64,000 bases of DNA from Musa acuminata AAA Group (taxonomy: Eukaryota; Streptophyta; Magnoliopsida; Zingiberales; Musaceae): assembly GCF_036884655.1 (NCBI RefSeq), contig NC_088339.1, forward strand, positions 20,538,501 through 20,602,500, read 5' to 3'. Positions 27,716 through 37,735 of this stretch are shown here, in pieces; within the stretch, counting starts at the first letter, position 1; each line of letters begins with the position of its first letter. The position numbers and the translations under genes were made by a program. Under the pieces are notes generated by a model. That model was not told the DNA's origin, did no database searches, and worked only from the letters and a program-made list of their open reading frames with translations.

Positions 27716-29863
27716 TGTCCGGTGACGAGCGGTCCGTGTACCGGTCAGCTGACGGACCGGTACGTACCACCCAGTACATGCGGTATTATTCGAAACTGCA
27801 TACCTTGTTATGTATATCACAAACCATCTAATTACTAAAAGTTGACTACCTATGGTAAACGTATGGCTTCGAATTTACATTATGTAATATATAAGTTCTA
27901 AAATAAATGTTTTTATACTTACATTATGTGGGGTGTTTGGCAGTAAGAAATTCAATTTTCAATGTTTTCATCCTTAAGATGAATATATGGAGGATCTTAG
28001 TGTACTCTACTGTTAGGTTTCTTGTGCATATGTTTTCAGATGTTATATAAATATGAGAATAAGTATAAAATATAAAAGATATATTGGAAACATTTCCTAT
28101 TGAATTCAGTAATAGTACATTGTCTAATGGCAATCTGACATGCCAAAATTTAGATCACATAGTCTCGAAGTCTATCATGATTGTCCATAATTTGTTAACA
28201 GTCAGGGTTGCGAAAAAATATAAGTTAAAATATGATTTACAACTCATGTTTATTGAACCAAAGGAAAGAAAAGAGAAAAAAAATCATAACTCACACTTCT
28301 AGCAGAAGATGATATTATTTTTAAATAAAATTAAAATAATTTGATAACCATATCATATTGGTCTTTGAACTTAATACCTTCTATAAACAGGGATTTGTCG
28401 AGCTAGACTCCAAGTGCATATAAGCAACAACATAATAAATACAATGATAAACACATTCTATAGTTGATTTGCTCTGCCATGCTGTATCTTGGTGAGTCAC
28501 AGCAATTGCATGCCAAAGCACATATTAGGTATAGTTAGAATGTTTCACAATGATAAAATCAATAACCATGGAAAAATGGTAAAATGGACCCATAAAAGAA
28601 AGCATTATAAGCAAACATGAGGTAAAGCAAACCAATGATTTGCAACAACCATCTATAAAAATTGTCAAGCCTAGCAATTAAGATGGGACTTACAGCACAA
28701 CAGGACCCCACGGACCAACATTCTGCTTTATCCACACCAAAAAGTCATTCAAAATCTGTAAGAAATCCAAGTTAGTTACAACTATTAGTCAACTAAAAAG
28801 ACCACCATAGGATACTCTATAATTTGCTGTATGATGTTTTCTATTGTATCAAGATCTTGAACGCATAAGGATGCCGGCATGTAATATATGTCAGTAGGGA
28901 GAAATAGCATCTCTGAAGTTTCACTGCCTCAAATAATTGTAAGTTCTATTGATCAAGGATTGATGTTTTGATCAGCAGATGTCAGCATGGGATAATACCA
29001 TGCTAAAAAGGTAATGGCATGTGTCATGCTTACCGATGATGCAGCTGTTAGCATATGATAATAAATTTCTAGCCTAGGTCTACGCATTAAATGATGGTCC
29101 TTGCTCTTAATGCAAACCCAAGGGATTCAAAGTAATTTTATTTTTCCCCACATTCTAGACAATTTGAATCAATTTCATTCATCACATTTCCAATTCAATG
29201 TTTGAACTTGATTGAACCACATCTGTTGGGAAATTTTCTCCAGCACAGCAAAGTAAATGAGGATGGCCTTAAAATCTGTAAATTTATGTAACTTCCATGT
29301 CTGTCCAACCTAACAAGCAGCGGTATTTTTCAACCCCTCCCGTTTTGATACACAGCTTGATTCAATAAGCATAGACATTCTTCCTACCAACGCAACCAAA
29401 GCCTAGTTGAGGCTAAACATAGTCTAGTTTAGTTTACCCGAAAATTGTCAGGGAGAGTCAAACATGTTTCCTATTTGTCCATTTACTTAATAATATCAGT
29501 TAGTAAATTGTTGGCGTTGTTTACACAGTCTAACTTGACAACGAAAAGTGACATTACTCCTTGTATCGAGAAGTTCACAAAAGACATATTATAAGAGATC
29601 CTCGATAATCTCTTGAAAAAATTGTCACAGGAGACTAATTGATAAATTGTAATCCACGATTGCTTTGTCAAACTGCGATTACTATGAAAATGCTGTGTCT
29701 GATGAAGAAGATCACGGATGCAGCAGATAGACCGGTTTATACAAGAGCAAGACGAAATGTGGGTCACCTTTTGGACAGGGAGGGTGAAGAAAGCGGCGAC
29801 GACGGCGGCGACGAGGAGGACGAGGAGGGAGATCCTGATGGCGGAGGACCAGGAGACGGCCAT
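10802..29863 (-). CDS. TVP38/TMEM64 (DedA/VTT-domain) family membrane protein, complete, nine exons
   Basis: Exons in transcript order: 29863-29768, 28755-28694, 24808-24754, 22956-22858, 21703-21617, 20856-20740, 12788-12696, 11556-11526 (only 31 nt) and 11010-10802. They total 849 nt, or 282 aa plus TAA. All junctions are GT-AG and in frame. The start is the ATG encoding [11 protein letters not shown], followed by a hydrophobic segment at residues about 9-29. Family landmarks are [17 protein letters not shown] (about 46-62), LGGGYLFG (72-79), [27 protein letters not shown] (about 137-151) and [17 protein letters not shown] across an intron. The C-terminus is a predicted cytosolic tail with runs of Pro and Ser. 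Members of this superfamily sit in Golgi/ER-type membranes, and some relatives (VMP1, TMEM41B) scramble lipids; the plant function is not established. The introns total about 18 kb and hold many transposon remnants. The gene is divergent from the NHX gene. Confidence 0.93.
11557..12695 (-). other. TVP38-like intron 7, no recognised content
   Basis: This is a 1.1-kb AT-rich intron between the [10 protein letters not shown] exon and the 31-nt exon. No repeat, transposon end or open domain was seen. Confidence 0.6.
13700..14430. repeat. Degenerate short-period repeat field (GAACC/AACTG/CAAAT motifs)
   Basis: Motifs such as GAACCAGTTTGAATC, GAACTGAACTG and CTTGAACTGG recur with many changes. They then shift to GGTCTGACCC-type motifs near 14330. 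No clean period or terminal repeat could be defined, so this is either an old satellite-like tract or the interior of a decayed transposon. Confidence 0.4.
14460..16015. mobile_element. Element with long imperfect inverted repeats (foldback or MULE-like)
   Basis: Left-arm sequence around 14585-14640 (ATCAGG, ATGGAATATTAAATAATT, ATATCAAT) recurs reverse-complemented around 15815-15890. The left-arm sequence CAAGATGGATGAAAAGGA near 14717 recurs in reverse complement near 15715-15735. Similarity continues outward to about 14465 and 16010. The arms are therefore about 250 bp long and flank an AT-rich core. No transposase and no clear target duplication was found. Long inverted arms suggest a foldback or Mutator-like non-autonomous element; this class is inferred. 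Confidence 0.5.
16897..18619 (+). mobile_element. Solo LTR, copy A (Copia-type by resemblance), 1.72 kb
   Basis: It starts TGCTAATTACAAGTGC and ends TTCTTAACA, giving TG...CA termini. It aligns along its whole length with the solo LTR at 25114-26609. Shared blocks are AATCAC-TGAGTGATG near the start, GATAACCGGA, GAGTGATAG/GAGTGGTAG, GATCACCGCTAGAGAGGA and the CATATGATG region near the end. A TATA box (CTATAAATTGG) lies near 18184. Flanks GCCTT and GCTTC match at only 3 of 5 positions, so the target duplication has decayed or been lost. It is longer than copy B, partly through an internal duplication. It lies antisense to the host gene. Confidence 0.75.
17148..17294 (+). repeat. Internal tandem duplication inside solo LTR A (period about 75 bp)
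   Basis: The block ACCAGTGTGCTATACA...GGCA-TTGATCTCATAGCT...GAACACTAGA occurs twice in a row, starting near 17152 and 17226. Copy B at 25380-25450 has it once, so the duplication arose in copy A or its parent. Confidence 0.8.
19181..19509. mobile_element. GTACCG-rich MITE-like element, copy 1, with 8-bp target duplication
   Basis: The element runs from CAAGGATTG to ATTCTTG. It is flanked by TTTTAAAC on both sides (19173-19180 and 19510-19517), a perfect 8-bp direct repeat. The interior holds palindromic GTACCG/CGGTAC and GAGCGGTAT motifs around AT microsatellites and GACGTCGC motifs. It shares ends and interior with copies 2 to 4. The 8-bp duplication points to a hAT-type non-autonomous element. 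Confidence 0.75.
23278..23517. repeat. Compound microsatellite (TA)n, (CA)n, (GTAT)n
   Basis: About 240 bp consist almost only of alternating purine and pyrimidine: ATATAT, CACACA and ATGTAT/ATACAT blocks. Open frames across it (YIYIYI and VCVYVC proteins) are artefacts of the dinucleotide repeat. Confidence 0.95.
23518..24095. other. GC-rich insert of probable transposon origin
   Basis: This segment is bounded by microsatellites on both sides and is clearly richer in GC than the intron around it. It contains TCGGGTCGAGAATCCCTCCCG and similar motifs that resemble the gypsy LTR style at the right end of the window. Ends, target duplications and a family could not be determined. Confidence 0.35.
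24098..24145. repeat. (CATA)n microsatellite
   Basis: About eleven CATA units in a row. Confidence 0.95.
25114..26609 (+). mobile_element. Solo LTR, copy B, with perfect target duplication AACAT
   Basis: It begins TGCTAGTCATAGGTGCC and ends GATTTCCCAACA. The 5-bp flanks are identical: AACAT at 25109-25113 and AACAT at 26610-26614. There is no internal domain and no second LTR, so it is a solo LTR left after recombination between the two LTRs of a full element. A TATA box (TTTATAAATAGG) lies near 26246 on the plus strand, which fixes the orientation as antisense to the host gene. The resemblance to Copia LTRs of monocots is from memory; no Copia coding sequence is present to prove it. Confidence 0.85.
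27100..27807. mobile_element. GTACCG-rich MITE-like element, copy 2 (larger or composite)
   Basis: It starts CAAGAATACCGCTCAGTAC and ends GCATACCTTG. It has the same palindromic GTACCG/CGGTAC, GAGCGGTAT and GGACCGGTACGTACC motifs as the other copies, plus several AT microsatellites and an ACAGTACTACAGTATTACAC-type repeat. No matching 8-bp flanks were found, so one end may be altered or two copies may be joined. Confidence 0.6.
28756..29767 (-). other. TVP38-like intron 1 (1.0 kb)
   Basis: This is an AT-rich intron between the signal-anchor exon and the VTT exons. No repeat or RNA gene was recognised. Confidence 0.6.
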
Positions 29864-30822
29864 CGACAACCCGCCCCTCCCCTCCCCCTCCCCCGACGAC
29901 CACTTTGGCCGGACTCCGCCCCTCTACGAGGAAGGCGAAGGCCACAATCCCCCTCTCTCTCTCTCTCTTTCTCGCCAAAGCTCAAAGCTAAAGCCTATAT
30001 TAGAATCAAAAAGGACTTCCAATAAAAGCGGCGGTTTCGCTGGCTCTCCACTCGCATTTCTGTTCTCGGAGATTCTTTTATATACATACGTAAGCGTATA
30101 CATAACAAACGGACGAATGTGTTTGTTGGCTGTTTGTTTGGATAAAAGGAATCAACAGATCACGTACGTACGGGGGAATATCATGATGTGCCGCACGAAC
30201 CTTAAAGCACCTCATCGTTTGAAATGAGTGCTAAGGTGATGATTGAGTGTACAAAGTTAGGAATGAGTGCAATGGGATCCACCTGTAACATTTAATTTAA
30301 AATTTCTGAAATATGGATATAATGGGATTGACAAATTAAGCTAAAGTTGGTAGAGGAGAGCGACGAGATACTTTAAGATTCCCGTAATAACAGATGATAT
30401 TGATGAATTGTAATCTGCAATGGATAAATTTTGGAAATAAAAATTCTACTTTTTGAGAAATTGATGCTCTCGTTTTCAAAAATTTTGATAAGAGGATTTT
30501 GTTTTTTTTGTGAAAGATAATCTTACCCATTTATTGTTCATCCTTTATTGTCTTTGTCTCTGTCTCTATCTCTAGTAATCTCTACCCTCTCATCCATTAC
30601 CCGATGTTTCTATCATCTATGTTTTTATTTTTGATGGAGAGGGCCGTAAGCCATGACTACGAACGGTCGTTCAAACGAGACGAAAGGTAAGTATATATCG
30701 CACTCTCGACCTGCCATTCCTTCTCTCTTTGCCGTGTCCTTCTCATCCATCTCTGCAAAAGCCAAACCCATGGCCACAGACCACGATTCTCCTCGCATCA
30801 CGCCTATCGCAGAGCCACCGCC
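29864..30822. promoter_or_regulatory. Divergent promoter region of the TVP38-like and NHX genes
   Basis: The two start codons are 959 bp apart and point away from each other. On the minus side a CT run at 29951-29972 (GA in the transcript) precedes the ATG, and a weak TATA-like CTAATATAGG lies near 30000. On the plus side GTATATATCG (30691-30700) is a TATA candidate about 130 bp upstream of the NHX start codon. The region could act as a bidirectional promoter, but nothing shows co-regulation. Confidence 0.5.
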
Positions 30823-31340
30823 ATGGCCACCTCGACCCTGCTCTCCCTCCCCGCCTCCGACGTCCCGACGACCGCGGCCACCGCCTCGGTCGTGGTCTCC
30901 ATCACCGTCTTCGTCGCCCTCCTCTGCGCCTGTCTCGTCATCGGTCACCTCCTCGAGGGCAGTCGCTGGGCCAACGAGTCCATCGCCTCCCTCCTCCTGG
31001 TTTGGCTTCCCGTCCCCTTCTCCTCTCCTGGTTTTAGAGCTGAGGCTTTGTAGCTTGGGGTCTGCTTTATTTACGCTCATGAGCTCATTCTTTCTTTTAG
31101 GGTTTGTGTGCTGGTCTTGTGATGCTGTTGGTTACCAAATGGAAGAGGTCCCGCATCCTCACGTTTGATGAGGAACTGTTCTTCATATATCTGTTGCCTC
31201 CCATCATCTTCAACGCCGGGTATTTCCCCTTACTTTAGTATTTGATTCTTCTAATTGGTAGATTAGGACAATACGAGCATAAAAGAAAACCAAAGATGAT
31301 CATTTCTACTGAAATTACTCAATTTTCTCATTCCTTTCTG

Positions 31341-31385
<45 letters not shown>

Positions 31386-34300
31386 CATGATTATCAGGCA
31401 CAGGTATATTTTTATCTATTGATGTAAATTTCTTCATGGTGAAAACATAGTCCGAAAGAAACTGAAGAACCAAGAGCACAATTTTTAATTTGGGACAGCA
31501 CATTCTCTGCTGATACACTGTCAGCAGTGGTACACCCTCGTATGACATAATACTTCAATAATTATCTTTTCTTTCTAATCCACCCTTCTCAATACCACTT
31601 CATACTGGTGTCAGCACAGAGACAGGACTCATACTGATGGCATTGCATATACTTGTGGCATGTGTCATGCCAGCAGCTAATTGGCACAATGGTGTGTGCA
31701 TGGCAAGTAAAACATTTGGTTAAGAGCATATGTTCGTGAAAGAGCATGAGACTAAAAAGCAATTGATTTTTCTAAAAAGCCACTATATGCTGGTGTCAGC
31801 ACAGTGATGACAGGATTCATAGCATTACATATACTTGGTGCATGCATCATGTCAGCAGCTGATCGGCACAATGGTGAGTGCATGGCAAGTAAAAACAGTT
31901 GGTTAAATCATGTATTCATGGAAGAGCATGAGACTAAAAGCAATGGAATTTTCTCAAAAGCCACTACTTGCTGTTATCAGCACAGTGATGACAAGATTCA
32001 TACTGATGGCACGGCACGGAGTTATGACATGCATCATGCCAGCAGCTGATCACGTAATGGTGTGTACATGCCAAGGAAAACACTGTTTAAGAGCATGTAT
32101 CTGCAGAAGAGCATGAGACTAAAAATAATGGATTTTTTCTCAAGATTATACTTAGCAATATATGTGAATACCCTACTCTTTGACACCCAAGTCATAAAAA
32201 CTTGGTATGCAACCTTATCGTGGAGTCAAAGTTAAATTTCATAAAAACTTGGCTGAAAAATGATGTGGTGAATGCTTCAAAAAAAGATAGCAATGAACTA
32301 GAGAAAAGATTCTTCAAAGTGATATGACTTAGTTAAGAGCAAAGACTTAATCAGGGTGTACCGTCACACATATACTTATTCATGCTTGAATTTGAATTCT
32401 ATTTGTGCAATATGACATGTCCTGAACTATATTTACATGCACTCGAGGGATTCTTAAGTGACTATTCACACAGGCACAGTTTTATCTACATGCAGAATTG
32501 GTGAGATTGAGATCGTTTACTTAATCTTACAAGTTAAATAACTTAATTTTCAGGTGTGCTACTTGCATAAGCGTTATTAAGCAAATACCAATTTCAGTGT
32601 CATGGTAGTTTTCTTTCTAGACAAATTTCTTCCCTTATCTGAGCCCAATTTATGTGCAGTTTTCAGGTCAAGAAAAAACAATTTTTTCGAAATTTCTCAA
32701 CAATTCTACTGTTTGGTGTACTAGGAACACTAATATCCTTTTGCATCATCTCCACAGGTAAGAAGTGTTGTTTCTTAGAATGTCAACAAACTTAAATCTG
32801 GAACTCAGTTATTTTATGATTAATGCACATCCCCTCTCTCAATTTTCATTTTTTGATTTATATGTGAAGAGATGAAGGAACATTGTGAACCTACAATTTA
32901 TTTGCATATTGTTTCTATTTAATGTACATCCCCTCGTGCACTGGGTACATCCTTTTTATTGTTTCTATTTGATATTAACATTACCTTCTTTGTCTAATAC
33001 AACCTATATTATACTTTACTTTTATTATTTCTTTGGCATTACCTATGAGCTATCAAACATGGACACGATCTTGGAATTCTAGTAAGACATCTCCAATGGA
33101 ACAAATCTTGAAAAGGTATGACACAAAAGGCCATAGACCCAACAATCAGTGGAGACAATTTTTCTCCATATATTAGTGTAGTTTTATGTTAGAGAACATA
33201 CTTTAAATCAATGGATGTGTTATCTAAAAATCCCATTATTATGGCTTGTTTACATCTCATCCATAGCATTTCCACTATTATCAAGAAGAAACCAACATAT
33301 CCTAATGATTCACATTTCACTTCTGTTATTTGCCTTCATTGGAAAAAATGGTGGAATATAACCCAACCTACAAATAAACCTCATTCAAAACATCAACTGA
33401 CTCCTTTGCCTTTAGGCCAAGTACCTGTTAGTATAATTGTTTCTATCCTTTTTTGTGCCCATCAACTAATTTTCCAGTCTGTTGTATAATGAAGATGAAT
33501 TTGGGAGTAGGAAATTGGTTTTTTGGCCTGTTCCTAGTGAGCATTGGATGACAAGAAGAGGAGACAGAAATATTCTAAACAGGAGGCATGGACAACTTAG
33601 AAAAAGTAGAGAAATTATTATGGGCATTTTTGTCCATATGTATAATGGTTTACTACTGAAATGAACATTGATGCGATGCTATATACAGTAGAAATACTCT
33701 TAGTTATGTATTAAAAATATCTATAACCCTCTGTTTCAGGCACCCACAGAGTGATATATGGCATGTGCATGCACTAAATTGTTTCTTCATGTCTAAAACA
33801 GTGTATACAAGCATGTTATTGTAATCTCTGCAATTGAACTTCATTCTGGAAACAGCTATAAATTATAATGCTTTTGTCATCGATCATCAGTTCTTTCAGT
33901 TGTGTCATCTAGGGTAGAGTATTCAATAGATTGGTCTATCATAGTGTCAAGTTCTGAACAATCTCCACAGAACTCGATATGGTATTTATGCAAATTAAGA
34001 TTTTTTTCCTTTTTTTTCCTGTGAATTACCTTCCTTGTTTTATTGGTAGCAATTGCTTCTGCAGAAATTGAGTTAGTTTATACTAACATTTAACCATGGG
34101 TTTCATATCCATTTGTAGTAGTAGATGACTTGTATTTGTTTTATGGCATTTCATGTAGACAGAATTTTAGCTTTGAATTGCAAGAATGGTGTGAGTTTCA
34201 ATCATATTGGTTGTGCCATATTATGGCTACATGAGATGCATCATTTGCTTGTGACAGTTGGCATGAACCACATGCCGTGTTAGGCTGGCTAGCAAGCATC

Positions 34301-37300
34301 ATCTTGATGACAAGTTATTGGCGAGAGGCATGGTGAAAATTACATTCTTGATTGTCTCACCTTACCGTCAAGTACTGTTATGCAATGCAACTGACTTACT
34401 AAACTCTTTCATGTAAATTATAATAATTTTATTTTAATTAACAGGTTCATACTTTCTATTTAAGCAAATAGGCATTACATCCTTGAAGATACAACAGTAC
34501 CTAGGTATGTCTCAAGTAATTTTCTTATTGCATTATATTTGCATTTTGTATTTAGTTTGCTTTTCCATTGTAACATTTGAAGTTAAATCACTTGTAGCTA
34601 CTGGGGCTATATTCTCAGCCACTGACTCAGTGTGCACATTACAGGTACAACTACTATATATGAATCAACAACTTTCTTTTACCTCTGCTAGCTAATTCTT
34701 CTTTTCCCTTTTAATATAAAAGGTTCTCAACCAAGATGAAACACCCCTACTTTACAGTCTTGTGTTTGGAGAGGGAGTTGCTAATGATGCTACTTCAATT
34801 GTACTTTTCAATGCAGTCCAATCACTGAATCTCAGCCATGTTAAAGCCATGACTGCAATAAAGCTATTTGGAACCTTTCTTTATCTCTTCTTTACAAGCA
34901 CTGCGCTTGGAGTAATGGTAAGTTTTAATTACAAAATGAAATTACTAATATGTTAATTCATGTATGTGGCATTGAGAAGTGTTGGCAACTATTTCAGTTT
35001 TGTCCTCGCCAGGTTATTGCATGATTTATCTCAGTGTTAATCTTTGTATAATGTAGAAATAGCAACTGACTTGACTCTTAGAATGAAGTTTCTTAACATT
35101 TCAAATAGAATGTATATTATCAAGTCATGAGGAATGTAGTTTCTTCAATCAGTTATTTGAGATCATGCTTTGTGATAGTTCCCCTTCCCAGTACCAGTCA
35201 TTCTTATTAAGATTACTTGTGCTTTGTACCTTTTAGATTGGACTCCTGAGTGCATATATCATAAAGAAATTGTACTTTGGAAGGTTAGTTTAGCAACTTC
35301 TCTTTTTAGATTCTTCTTGTACGAAGTGTGTTTGCACAACTGTTTTTGATTATTTTTTATAATTTCATATAATTTATTCGAAGTTTTTTTCTTTTCTCGC
35401 TTTTATCATGTTTTGCATAATTGTTGCATACATATTACCAAAACGAACTTCTAAACTAGGTAACTGAGTTCTGCTTAGGGAGATTGTCGTGAACAGATTA
35501 TGTTGATAAGCTAGTTTCTTGTTTAGGCAATAACTTTATAGATGGCACTTTTGGCTAGCTCTATGATTGTACATCTTAATTGGTTTTGTGTAGATTGATG
35601 GTTAGCAAAAGACAGTGGTCAAGTTATTGTGTGATGATATATTGATAAAATATTCAAAATGTATCATTAACTCTTGTTATTTAAACATCTAGTGAATATT
35701 TCTATCCGGTACCATGTCATATATGGCACAACATGAATTTTGAAGTGTCCTCTTTCATATGTTAGCTGAAAAAAGGTCTGTAATGTGACATGGTGATATC
35801 TATCTGCTTTTAGAGCACATTACAGTTCATAAATGTGTAAAATTGTGTATTGAAGAGACAAAGTAATAGCTGAATTTAGCTACATTACATTTGGGTTGCA
35901 TCTGTTTTGAACTTGGTGTCCCAATTGTTTGGATTTGAAAGTGTAAAAAATTGGTGATGGATATTAGCAGCCCTTTCTGAACATATGGAAAGGTCATTTA
36001 TTGTGATGAAACACTTCTTTACTGATGAAAAGGCTTGTAGAGTTATGTCATCATAGTATTATACCTAGGTTGCATATCATGGAATTATTCATAGCTCCAT
36101 GGATATATGCTAGCTAGCATGGATGATGTAGACAAACACTTTTGCACTGTGCTGGTTGCTTGCTTCCACTTTGACAAAAATGAAATATATAAAGATGAAA
36201 ACCTATGAATAATTATATGCATGTTAAATGATAAAACCACTGAAAACTATCCGGCAAGGACTATGGCTATTTCTTGGATATATGACAAATTCTCATACTA
36301 TATCTGTAGTTGTACCAGTCAGTATTAATGAGAATTAGGAACAAGCATTTAATCCATGAAAGGAATAAATTTTAGATTTTAGTATTTTAGATCTTATCAG
36401 AAAAAAACCATTGAAATTATCCACAATGATACCGATTTATCTATTGCTGGTAATGAGGATTATCCATTAAGCCATATATAATAACTGCTTTATTTGCTCT
36501 AAACTATATTTTTTAAGTTCAAAAGTAATGCTAGTTAAATTCCTTTAGTCTCATTAAAAGGAAATGCACACATGATCATACCCTTTTCACTTTTTGTTTA
36601 GATATTTCATGCTTGGGTGGAAGTTGTTTCTACGTATTCTATCATGTTACTTATTTTAAGAGTTTTGTTTATTTTTGACTCCGTACTTTTTAGTCATCCA
36701 ACTATAGGTATTAGTTACAATAAGAAACTTGTTTCAACTTTCAACCTAAATTTTCGACTGATCTCATCTCATGATAGTTTAAAAGGGTGTCAAGATCCAT
36801 AGTTATTTCTCCAAACTCTTCATGTTTGTGTGCAGATATTTTTTAAGAAATAAAATATTGTATTATAAATATCGCATTCTTCGCTTGCATGGAAGTCACT
36901 GTTGGTTCACTTGTTAATGAGGTGTATTTGATTTTATGTAGGCATTCTACAAACAGGGAAGTTGCAATTATGCTGCTATTGGCGTATCTTTCTTATATGA
37001 TTGCCGAGGTATACATGGTTTATAATTTACTGTTTCCAATTAATCTTAGAAATATCTACTTTACTCTCAAGTCTTTATTTGACACTTGATGGTTATGGGA
37101 GGCATATACAGTCTGTGTATATGGAAGGGTGTTCCTTAGTAGATGACACACTCTACTTTGCATTGCTGAAAGTAGCTACATCAACAATTAAAAAAGGCTT
37201 CTCTACTGTTTTGAGTAGTTTTGTTTCTTTTTATTTATTTTCTATAATGGCATATAATCTTGTATTAAGAATGCAGTATAAAATTTGGCTCATAAGGTGG

Positions 37301-37559
37301 ACTTGAAAAAGCTTCAATATGAACAAATGGGTGTCATTCTTGTCCTTAAAACACAAAGGTTTGGAGCCATGTGGATCAGCTAAATAGATAACATTTCTCA
37401 CCTTAAGTTGGTTGACCTGGTGAATGCTTCACATGGAAGGTGACTAGAGTGCTGAGGAATGGTTATAGTGTTTCTCAAGGATTGAAATATTGTATCGTAT
37501 CGAAGTTTCGACATTCTCTCAGTATGGTATGGTACTGGATACTGAGCGGTATACAGTTC

Positions 37560-37607
<48 letters not shown>

Positions 37608-37653
37608 CATATATATAAGTAAAAAAAAAATTCGATGATGTTGCTTCGGCGAC

Positions 37654-37735
<82 letters not shown>

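Larger units (their letters stand above)
24809..28693 (-). other. TVP38-like intron 2 (3.9 kb)
   Basis: It hosts solo LTR B (25114-26609) and the second GTACCG-rich element (27100-27807). The remaining parts (24809-25108, 26615-27099 and 27808-28693) show no gene, RNA or repeat that I recognise. Confidence 0.75.

Noticed and set aside
29712..30025. Alternative open frames over the first TVP38-like exon, on both strands
   Set aside because: Pro/Arg- or Asp/Glu-rich translations come from GC-rich codons. The [11 protein letters not shown] frame alone gives the expected signal anchor and a correct splice.
30625..31080. Minus-strand 151-aa frame opposite NHX exon 1
   Set aside because: It is a shadow of the GC-rich first exon, with Gly/Asp-rich composition and no domain.
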